Part shown: one piece after another, positions 1 through 4,872 of the stretch
Numbering within the stretch: the stretch's first letter is position 1
Layout of the letters: each line of letters starts with the position of its first letter
DNA from: Eubacterium sp.
Lineage (GTDB): Bacteria > Bacillota > Clostridia > Lachnospirales > Lachnospiraceae
Direction: 5' to 3'
Assembly (NCBI GenBank): GCA_003520145.1
Contig: DOVJ01000077.1
Coordinates: 1-5,018 of the forward strand
Length of the DNA: 5,018 nt
Position numbers and translations under genes: made by a program
Notes under the pieces: model-generated
Told to the model about the DNA's origin: nothing
Databases searched by the model: none
Seen by the model: the letters and a program-made list of their open reading frames with translations, nothing else

Positions 1-604
1 TTCCGATCATGAAGAAGACAGGTATGAGTATGAGGTATAGTAGGTATCTGTGAAGAAAGAGCGTCTTGTCAAAGCATTTGTCCGAATAATATGATACTAA
101 GATGTCTCTTCTTAGGATATATGAGCATACGATCACATAGGTTCCGACAATCAGGTTGGTGGCCATGTAAGAAGCGCTTATGTAGAGAATCATATAGTAC
201 ATGCTGACAAGAAAAGCGCCTATTATGCAGAATCTAGCATATTCTCCGAGTGTAAATCCAAGACTTAGGTCAAAGAGAAGATGGCTAATCACGAATGATA
301 CTAAAGACAGAGTGAGCGATACGAAAGCTGCACAGAGGTAGTTTTTAATCTTTATCTTGTGCCCTATATAGAGAAGTTCATTGCCCGCTCCCTCCATAGC
401 ATCCTGTGAAAATGCTATGGGAAGGAGTATCGCAGTGACAGGGAGTGTTAGGTTTAGTAAGTTCAGAAGCTTAGACTTAACCTCGAAGGCTGCTGGATCT
501 GATTTGTACAGTAAGAGTATCAGTAAGGGCATGATGAGCACATAGATGAAGATAGTTAATACATGCAGGTAGTTGAGTCTTTTTATCTCTTGTTTAACAT
601 CCAT
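1..604 (-). CDS. ABC-2-type transporter permease, N-terminal part (cut by window edge)
   Basis: Partial gene: the ATG is at 604-602 and the frame stays open for 201 codons to the left edge of the window, so the C-terminus is missing. The start is supported by an AAAGG ribosome binding site at 611-615, 6 nt upstream, and by a 22-bp overlap with the end of the ATPase gene. The product is a polytopic membrane protein. It has a short charged N-terminus (MDVKQEIKRL), then hydrophobic segments near residues 14-33, 49-66, 88-111, 125-164 and 186-201. Between the second and third segments lies a cytoplasmic stretch with E76-L77, K85 and N88-Y89. These residues line up without gaps with E74-L75, K83 and N86-Y87 of the permease encoded at 1304-2908. 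This is the usual position of the coupling region that contacts the ATPase in ABC-2 exporters. By inference it is the second half of a heterodimeric exporter powered by the adjacent ATPase. The substrate cannot be read from the sequence. ABC-2 membership rests on topology and context, without a database match. Confidence 0.85.
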   Translation of the reverse strand, partial: MDVKQEIKRLNYLHVLTIFIYVLIMPLLILLLYKSDPAAFEVKSKLLNLLNLTLPVTAILLPIAFSQDAMEGAGNELLYIGHKIKIKNYLCAAFVSLTLSLVSFVISHLLFDLSLGFTLGEYARFCIIGAFLVSMYYMILYISASYMATNLIVGTYVIVCSYILRRDILVSYYSDKCFDKTLFLHRYLLYLILIPVFFMIG

Positions 605-1317
605 AGATAACCTTTCTCTAGAAGACTTTCGCTTGAACTTTCGTCTTCGTACTTTTTTCCATGTTCTTCGAGTTCTTCTATAGGTCCAGTGAAGAGGATA
701 TTTCCTTTGTTGATCACGATTACCTTGTCGCAGATGGCTTCCACATCTGATGCGATATGAGTTGATATAAGGATTATCTTATCCTTTTCAAGAGATTGTA
801 TGATCTTCTTGAATCTTATGCGTTCCTCAGGGTCTAAGCCAGCGGTTGGCTCATCAAGTATCACAAGTCTTGGATTTCCCATGATAGCCTGTGCTATGCC
901 AAGGCGTCTTGTCATGCCGCCGGAGAGCGAACCTACCTTGTCACCTATTCGATCGTCGAGATTGACAGCCTTAAGGGTTGCTGTGACAGAATCCTTGAGA
1001 ACATCCTTGCTGATTCCCTTTAGATATCCCATATAAGAGAGGGCGTCGCCTACTTTCATATCCTTGAAAAGACCGAAGTTCTGAGGAAGGTAACCTAAGC
1101 GTGCAGCATAATCCTTCGTGTTAGAAGTGAACTTATCATCGAGCGTTATAGAGCCTTCCTTTAATTCATACGAACCGGTTATACATCTGATAAGTGTGGT
1201 CTTGCCGGCGCCGTTAGGCCCTAAGAAACCGTATATTCCGTTATCAAGAGTCATATCGATACCTTGAAGTACCGGCTTTTTCTTAAATGATTTATGTACA
1301 TTTTCAATCTTCAGCAT
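583..1317 (-). CDS. ABC transporter ATP-binding protein (ABC-2 exporter type)
   Basis: Complete nucleotide-binding subunit of 244 residues, a normal length for a stand-alone ABC-2 ATPase. All the catalytic motifs are visible: Walker A GPNGAGKT at 33-40, Q-loop Q79 in YLPQNFGLF, signature LSGGM at 131-135, Walker B LVILDEP with D155 and E156, D-loop GLD at 160-162, and switch histidine H187 in STH. It should bind and hydrolyse ATP at the inner face of the membrane and drive the flanking permeases. The C-terminal 25 residues are acidic, then basic, and show no regulatory domain. The ATG at 1317 has an AAAGGAG ribosome binding site at 1328-1334. The gene overlaps the preceding permease by 14 bp and the following one by 22 bp, so the three products are probably made in linked amounts. 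The NFGLF Q-loop and LSGGMTRR style are those of ABC-2 drug, peptide or lipid exporters and differ from MacB-type ATPases. The substrate is unknown. Confidence 0.96.
   Translation of the reverse strand: MLKIENVHKSFKKKPVLQGIDMTLDNGIYGFLGPNGAGKTTLIRCITGSYELKEGSITLDDKFTSNTKDYAARLGYLPQNFGLFKDMKVGDALSYMGYLKGISKDVLKDSVTATLKAVNLDDRIGDKVGSLSGGMTRRLGIAQAIMGNPRLVILDEPTAGLDPEERIRFKKIIQSLEKDKIILISTHIASDVEAICDKVIVINKGNILFTGPIEELEEHGKKYEDESSSESLLEKGYLWMLNKR
611..615 (-). promoter_or_regulatory. Ribosome binding site of the distal permease gene
   Basis: AAAGG lies 6 nt before the ATG at 604. It sits inside the last codons of the ATPase gene. Ribosomes finishing the ATPase would therefore unfold or occupy this site, consistent with coupled translation. 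It decides the start: the nearby ATG at 600-598 is in the ATPase reading frame and is part of that gene's last codons. Confidence 0.7.
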
Positions 1318-2908
1318 GGTCGAATCTCTCCTTTATCGCTGTAGTAAGAAGTTCTTTGGTGATTTTTTGTTTTGGAAGACTAGCCATATACAGAATATCA
1401 TCTCCTATATGATAAGAGTGGTCAGTCAGTGCATATTGTTTGTCGATGAGTATGATGCGGCTGCCCTTGTTGTAATCTGAAGGCAAAAGCTCGTCAAGAA
1501 GAGCGTTGTTGTCCTTCAAATCCTGGTCTGTTATGGCAGGAGATGTGTATCTTGGGATTATGTAGGTATAATCGCCTACAATCTTCTTTTCGTAGTTAGC
1601 AGACAGTATCATAATACCTTTTGTTTTGTGATTGGTGTTAGTTGTATATAAGTCCTTAAGATTGGTACTTAACTTATAGTTTGATGCGAAGTCATTCATA
1701 ACGTGTGCGGTAGCGGAATCATCAGATACTACTGTCTTTTTTCCTGCTATCGGGTAGTATGGGAAGAATTCAGGAAGATATACAAGGCTTTTTGTGGCCG
1801 GATACATATCTATGATGCCCTTATAGTCGATAGTTATGGCTGAAGACTTTGGATCATATATAGTAAGGTAGTCTCCGGCTTGCGAATACTTCACATTGCT
1901 GCCACCCGATTTAACAGATGTAACCTTAAGCGTATGATATAGTGTAAATGTATAGGCCTTCTTTAATTCTCCTTCAAGAGTGAGGTTACATCGGCACTTC
2001 ATGCCCTCGTCAAAGTCTATATCAAGATCGTATTCTGAAATCGTAAAATCGACTATTTCTTCCATATCGCCTGACTGGTTATTATAAAACTCAATGAAGG
2101 AGTTGTCATAATATGACTCATAAAAGTAAGAGTGTGGAGCATAATAATAAGCTTCACAGCCGATGAATATGAGACATAAGCATGAACATATTAAGATGCG
2201 ACCTTTGGTCTTTTCTGTAGTCTTAATGATCAGAGGAATCAGAAGTATAGTTATGATTCCAAGAATCTTGATCCACTTGTAAAGTGGGGTACTGTCTAAG
2301 AAGAAACGATATTCCACAGCATATGTATTGCATTGTATGAGATTGAGATTCTCAAGTATGTGTATAAGCTTTCCATCTGCAGAATTGTACATAGTAGCGA
2401 ATACAGGGCTTAAGATTATGGCAGTAACAAGGAAGACCACGATGATGGCTTTTTTGTTACGTATGTTTCCTATGATAAGGCCTAACAGTATAGAGGCAGT
2501 CGCAGCAAGAAAGAAGCTTAAAACAACTCTCTTAAGGAGACAAACCATATATACAGAATCAAAGTTGGGACTAAGAGAAGACATAATACATGCGATCGTG
2601 AATATGATCACTGTTGCTAGTGTATTGACAATCTCCAGTACTAACACATAATTGTAGCTTTTGTAGCGGTAAACATTAGTGCATAGTTCATCGCATCCTG
2701 CGAGCATGTACTTAGAGGTTAAGTAGCATGACCAGGCAAGGAAAAACATGACATAGAAAAATGCTGAATTCGCTGTCATGTAGATGTTCGTATATGTAAG
2801 CGGCTGCCCCATCGCTGGTAAAAGCATGCTTACCATAAAAAGTATGATGAGCCCAAAGATCACAGCTGTGATTATATTGAGTATCTTGTTTGAAAACGTG
2901 TATTTCAT
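1304..2908 (-). CDS. ABC-2-type permease fused to an extracytoplasmic M1-aminopeptidase-like N-domain (no catalytic site)
   Basis: Encodes 534 residues. I start it at the ATG at 2908 because AAGGAG at 2915-2920 sits 6 nt upstream and the ATG forms an ATGA overlap with the stop of the preceding gene. An ATG 24 nt further upstream lacks such a site. Residues 1-230 form an ABC-2-like membrane core with hydrophobic segments near 11-31, 46-64, 88-111, 121-148, 152-172 and 212-229, and a cytoplasmic E74-L75...K83...N86-Y87 stretch. A seventh segment (237-252) follows a positive TEKTKGR turn and places residues 253-534 outside the cell. Residues 285-390 look like the beta-rich N-terminal domain of M1 peptidases: LKVTSVKSGG, GDYLTI, ITIDYKG, then YLPEFFPYYP. 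Residues 400-515 continue in the style of that domain. No HExxH or downstream glutamate zinc site is present; the protein ends at about the point where the catalytic domain would begin. Fusions of ABC-2 permeases with M1 peptidases are known. Here the domain is probably a binding or scaffold module. Function is inferred. Confidence 0.86.
   Translation of the reverse strand: MKYTFSNKILNIITAVIFGLIILFMVSMLLPAMGQPLTYTNIYMTANSAFFYVMFFLAWSCYLTSKYMLAGCDELCTNVYRYKSYNYVLVLEIVNTLATVIIFTIACIMSSLSPNFDSVYMVCLLKRVVLSFFLAATASILLGLIIGNIRNKKAIIVVFLVTAIILSPVFATMYNSADGKLIHILENLNLIQCNTYAVEYRFFLDSTPLYKWIKILGIITILLIPLIIKTTEKTKGRILICSCLCLIFIGCEAYYYAPHSYFYESYYDNSFIEFYNNQSGDMEEIVDFTISEYDLDIDFDEGMKCRCNLTLEGELKKAYTFTLYHTLKVTSVKSGGSNVKYSQAGDYLTIYDPKSSAITIDYKGIIDMYPATKSLVYLPEFFPYYPIAGKKTVVSDDSATAHVMNDFASNYKLSTNLKDLYTTNTNHKTKGIMILSANYEKKIVGDYTYIIPRYTSPAITDQDLKDNNALLDELLPSDYNKGSRIILIDKQYALTDHSYHIGDDILYMASLPKQKITKELLTTAIKERFDHAED
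1328..1334 (-). promoter_or_regulatory. Ribosome binding site of the ATPase gene
   Basis: AAAGGAG lies 10 nt before the ATG at 1317, within the coding sequence of the upstream permease. This supports both the chosen start and translational coupling across the 14-bp overlap. Confidence 0.7.
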
Positions 2909-4272
2909 GTGGTTCTCCTTGTAGTGATGCATATATTCATGCGTTCGCTTAATTTATTCATAAACTCGGTTATACTTGTCTTTTCCTCTTCATCAGAAAA
3001 ATCATAGGACAGTGTATAGTCATGATCTCTTGAATTAGATATCTTTAGTAACAGATCAAAAATCGCTGCTTCTAGGCATTCCAAGGAACCAGGAGAATCT
3101 GATGATCTATGATTTAGATGCGAGTAAAAAAGCAGATTCTTAGACGCTTCAAGAGCCTCTTCATAAGTGTAATTATGAGTGGTTTCATAATTAATTATAA
3201 GGTTTTCAAGAAGGTTTTTGTCAGTCCTGTAAGGCTTTGAATACAGTGCATCTACTTCAGGACAGCATAAGGCAAGCTCGTTCTTTTCGAATAAAAGGAG
3301 GTATGTGAATTCTATTACAAAAGAAATCATAACAATAGCCATATATATCAACCTGTGAGATGCTGCGTGTAACAGTACCATCGTACATAGAAGAATAGGA
3401 AGGATCTGCACCAAAACCATAGTTAAGACAAAATCCCTAGTGAATTCTTTTTTGTATCTATAAGATAAATCGTGAAGCTTAAGATACATATATCTGTCGG
3501 CAGTTTCTCTTCTATGTGATATGATAAAGCGCCTTATTATGACCATAATAATGATGAATAACAGAATACTGAATACAGGCATGAAGTATACAGAACCTGA
3601 TTCAAATGGCAAATCTGCGTTATCCATCGGGAATGGTGTAGTTATATGAGACAGGTGTTCGAATTCTTCTTCGGAATATTGGCTCTTATCGAATACAAGG
3701 ATATGTGGATCGTCAAATTGGGATAGTTTTCCTGTTTGAAAACCACAGGCTTTAATATAGTTGTATGGGAAACTGTTGGATGAGCTGAAATAATAATCAT
3801 GAAAAGGCACAATCGATGTATAATCCATATAAGGTGAATACATGTATGGCTCGATACTTGGTAATTTTTTAATTATACCGACAACAGTTTTATCTCCATT
3901 TTGTGTGGGTATGGTATCCCCGATTTTGTAATTGCCATACATGACGATTTCATCGCCATTCTGACACCATCGCCCCTCTGATACAGGAAGTCCTCTTCCG
4001 TAGAATAGGTATATGGACTGTGATGGTGATACATAGAGATTGGTTATAGTACTCTTATATCCCCAGTATGCTTCAGGATGAAGGTCTAGGATGGTGTGTA
4101 TCTTTTCGTCATTACGTCCACTGGTTTCTACCATATACGTAGTTGAACCGTATGTTCTGGATCTAAGATAAGAGATATGGCAAAATATTCCCATAAAAGC
4201 GGATGTGATAGATATATGGAATAGGATATATAGGATTATAAGGATTATAGTATGTTTATTGATTGTTTTCAT
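2905..4272 (-). CDS. MacB/FtsX-like permease with long cytoplasmic C-terminal tail
   Basis: Encodes 455 residues. The ATG at 4272 is preceded by AAGGAAA at 4278-4284. Topology is one membrane segment (about 8-31), a large extracytoplasmic domain (32-227), then three segments (228-247, 281-303, 307-328). This 1 + 3 pattern is that of MacB/FtsX-type (type VII) ABC proteins. The periplasmic-type domain carries a recognisable stretch, GRGLPVSEG at 92-100, GDEIVMYGNYKIGDTIP at 106-122 and KTVVGIIKKLP at 128-138. It resembles the MacB core-domain pattern 'GR.....G.EVV......GD.I......VVGI'. The basic loop at 248-280 occupies the place of the FtsX coupling helices. Residues 329-455 form an unusual cytoplasmic tail, rich in charged residues and predicted helices, with a DFSDEEEK patch. 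No MacB-type ATPase gene is visible next to it; the only ATPase in the window is ABC-2 type. It overlaps the next gene by 4 bp (ATGA). Possible roles are substrate handling, immunity or sensing for the small secreted protein encoded upstream. Family assignment is by pattern only. Confidence 0.8.
   Translation of the reverse strand: MKTINKHTIILIILYILFHISITSAFMGIFCHISYLRSRTYGSTTYMVETSGRNDEKIHTILDLHPEAYWGYKSTITNLYVSPSQSIYLFYGRGLPVSEGRWCQNGDEIVMYGNYKIGDTIPTQNGDKTVVGIIKKLPSIEPYMYSPYMDYTSIVPFHDYYFSSSNSFPYNYIKACGFQTGKLSQFDDPHILVFDKSQYSEEEFEHLSHITTPFPMDNADLPFESGSVYFMPVFSILLFIIIMVIIRRFIISHRRETADRYMYLKLHDLSYRYKKEFTRDFVLTMVLVQILPILLCTMVLLHAASHRLIYMAIVMISFVIEFTYLLLFEKNELALCCPEVDALYSKPYRTDKNLLENLIINYETTHNYTYEEALEASKNLLFYSHLNHRSSDSPGSLECLEAAIFDLLLKISNSRDHDYTLSYDFSDEEEKTSITEFMNKLSERMNICITTRRTT
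2915..2920 (-). promoter_or_regulatory. Ribosome binding site that fixes the fused permease start
   Basis: AAGGAG lies 6 nt before the ATG at 2908. It rules out the longer reading from the ATG at 2932, which would add eight unlikely residues (MHHYKENH) and has no comparable site before it. Confidence 0.75.
4223..4249. repeat. Three adjoining 9-bp units, in frame
   Basis: On the plus strand AGGATTATA occurs twice in tandem (4232-4240, 4241-4249) after a related unit AGGATATAT (4223-4231). On the coding strand they encode I-I-L, I-I-L and Y-I-L in the first membrane segment of the MacB-like permease. The unit is a multiple of three, so a change in copy number would lengthen or shorten the hydrophobic helix without a frameshift. 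Confidence 0.55.
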
Positions 4273-4277
4273 ATGGA

Positions 4278-4284
4278 TTTCCTT
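4278..4284 (-). promoter_or_regulatory. Ribosome binding site of the MacB-like permease gene
   Basis: AAGGAAA ends 5 nt before the ATG at 4272. It lies immediately downstream of the intergenic hairpin at 4291-4314, so folding of that hairpin could influence ribosome access. Confidence 0.65.
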
Positions 4285-4290
4285 ATGATA

Positions 4291-4314
4291 ACAGGCCCGC
4301 CTGGATAGGCCTGT
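4291..4314 (-). other. Intergenic GC-rich hairpin between the secreted-protein gene and the transporter genes
   Basis: A perfect 7-bp inverted repeat, ACAGGCC (4291-4297) and GGCCTGT (4308-4314), encloses a 10-nt loop. It starts 7 nt after the stop codon of the secreted-protein gene, where a terminator or processing site would be expected. On the minus strand the stem is followed by TATCATAAGG, not a run of T, so it is not a good intrinsic terminator. More likely it is a partial attenuator, or a 3' stabiliser giving more of the first gene's mRNA than of the transporter mRNA. The effect on expression is inference. Confidence 0.55.
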
Positions 4315-4320
4315 CTTAGA

Positions 4321-4710
4321 TTATTCGTAAACAATTAGATCAGCGTCACCGTAACTACCAAAGAAATTCCAATTGGCTTCGATATATCCTCTCATTTCTT
4401 TGCTGTAGTCGGGATTTGCATAAAGGGAGCAACTTTTTCCTGCTTTTAGCGTGCTTTTACAACCAGGTACTTTAAAATACATATTTGTACTAAAATATCT
4501 GTATTGAATTACTACATCAACAGATCCTTGATGACACCATCCGTTAAGGCGCATGCCTTCGCTGTTCGTGTATGTACTTGTATGATCCGAACCAGTTCCT
4601 GCAACTGAGATGAAATAGTAACGGTCTTTTGCAAAGCAATTAGTGCCAAGACCTACGATGAAAAGTGTCATCGCAGAAAAAAGCGTGATCTTTCTTAATA
4701 TTGAGTTCAT
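4321..4710 (-). CDS. Small secreted cysteine-containing protein, family not recognised
   Basis: Encodes 129 residues. I choose the ATG at 4710 because a perfect AGGAGG (4715-4720) lies 4 nt upstream and because it places a signal peptide exactly at the N-terminus. The open frame extends further upstream, but that part overlaps the promoter and leader. The signal peptide has a basic start (MNSILRK), a hydrophobic core (residues 9-22) and a likely signal-peptidase cut after A27 in NCFA-KD. The C25 context, GTNC, is not a lipobox. The mature part (28-129, about 102 residues) is rich in Tyr, Ser, Gly and aromatic residues, looks beta-rich, and has three cysteines, C59 (GWCHQG), C84 (PGCKS) and C94 (KSCSLY). 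C84 and C94 could form a disulphide, leaving one free or intermolecular. There is no double-glycine leader. As first gene of an ABC transporter operon it could be an exported bacteriocin-like effector, a ligand sensed by the transporter, or a surface partner. I do not recognise the family. Confidence 0.82.
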   Translation of the reverse strand: MNSILRKITLFSAMTLFIVGLGTNCFAKDRYYFISVAGTGSDHTSTYTNSEGMRLNGWCHQGSVDVVIQYRYFSTNMYFKVPGCKSTLKAGKSCSLYANPDYSKEMRGYIEANWNFFGSYGDADLIVYE

Positions 4711-4714
4711 ATAT

Positions 4715-4722
4715 CCTCCTAA
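4715..4722 (-). promoter_or_regulatory. Strong ribosome binding site of the secreted-protein gene
   Basis: TTAGGAGG is an almost full anti-16S match and is the strongest site in the window. It ends 4 nt before the ATG at 4710. It suggests that the secreted protein is translated at a higher level than the transporter genes, whose sites are weaker. Confidence 0.8.
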
Positions 4723-4726
4723 TAAT

Positions 4727-4748
4727 AGTTTGTATCCAAGTTCAAACT
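4727..4748 (-). other. Small leader hairpin just before the ribosome binding site
   Basis: AGTTTG (4748-4743) and CAAACT (4732-4727) can pair as a 6-bp stem with a 10-nt loop, ending 4 nt upstream of the TTAGGAGG site. It may keep the ribosome binding site exposed or tune its access. It is short enough to be chance. Confidence 0.35.
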
Positions 4749-4758
4749 GTGATATAAT
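4730..4758 (+). promoter_or_regulatory. Possible plus-strand promoter opposing the operon
   Basis: TTGTAT (4730-4735), a 17-bp spacer, then a consensus TATAAT (4753-4758). A transcript would start near 4765 and run away from the operon, antisense to its leader and promoter. No convincing gene follows on that strand within the window. This AT-rich stretch can give such matches by chance. Confidence 0.35.
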
Positions 4759-4766
4759 GAACTTAG

Positions 4767-4778
4767 ACACATATGTGT
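4767..4778. promoter_or_regulatory. 12-bp perfect palindrome in the leader (possible operator)
   Basis: ACACATATGTGT is a perfect 12-bp dyad, about 60 bp downstream of the proposed transcription start and 57 bp before the start codon. In DNA it could be a site for a dimeric regulator acting as a roadblock; in RNA it is a weak stem with no loop. No regulator gene is in the window to match it to. Confidence 0.35.
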
Positions 4779-4788
4779 TTGGTGAATT

Positions 4789-4834
4789 GTCAGGGATCTT
4801 CATTTTGTTTTCCAGGCATGAGAAAATCCCTGAC
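4789..4834 (-). other. 5'-terminal leader hairpin
   Basis: A perfect 9-bp inverted repeat, GTCAGGGAT (4834-4826 read on the minus strand) and ATCCCTGAC (4797-4789), encloses a 28-nt loop; a further G-U pair can extend the stem. It begins only about 3 nt after the predicted transcription start, so the operon mRNA would start with a stem, a known way of protecting mRNA from 5'-end decay. It may also be part of a structured regulatory leader. I do not recognise a known riboswitch class. Confidence 0.6.
4790..4819 (-). CDS. Possible 9-codon leader ORF
   Basis: ATG at 4819-4817 opens a 9-codon frame (MPGKQNEDP) that stops with TGA at 4792-4790. An AGGGA stretch about 8 nt upstream could serve as ribosome binding site, but it lies inside the 5' arm of the leader hairpin. 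The ORF spans the loop and part of the 3' arm of that hairpin, so translating it would open the stem. Such an arrangement fits translation-dependent leader control, yet an ORF this short is easily random. No codon bias can be judged. Confidence 0.25.
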   Translation of the reverse strand: MPGKQNEDP

Positions 4835-4843
4835 GCTTCTATT

Positions 4844-4872
4844 AATGTATCATATACGTTATGCAAGGTCAA
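4844..4872 (-). promoter_or_regulatory. Sigma-A-type promoter of the operon, extended -10
   Basis: On the minus strand, TTGACC (4872-4867) is separated by exactly 17 bp from TACATT (4849-4844). A TG pair one base before the -10 hexamer gives the extended -10 form. Transcription would begin near 4838-4836, leaving a leader of about 127 nt before the ATG at 4710. It is the best-spaced promoter upstream of the first gene, and no other convincing minus-strand promoter was seen before any of the later genes. Confidence 0.65.

Noticed and set aside
800..1036. Plus-strand open frame inside the ATPase gene
   Set aside because: It is antisense to a gene with all ABC ATPase motifs, has no ribosome site and gives a low-complexity product; likewise the plus-strand frame at 2328-2651.
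2909..2932. Longer start of the fused permease at 2932
   Set aside because: No ribosome binding site in front of it, whereas AAGGAG is correctly placed for the ATG at 2908.
4321..4710. Lactococcin 972-type bacteriocin
   Set aside because: Gene order is reminiscent, but that family lacks cysteines and has a different Trp/Tyr/His pattern, and its partner ATPase is MacB-like, not ABC-2 type.
4321..4710. Lipoprotein reading of the N-terminus (cysteine at residue 25)
   Set aside because: The residues before C25 are G-T-N, which do not fit a lipobox; a signal-peptidase I cut after A27 is more likely.
4711..4872. Upstream extension of the secreted-protein gene to an ATG at 4872 (183 residues)
   Set aside because: The extension overlaps the proposed promoter and leader, has no ribosome binding site, and would bury the signal peptide 54 residues inside the protein. 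The ATG at 4710 has a perfect AGGAGG and puts the signal peptide at the N-terminus.
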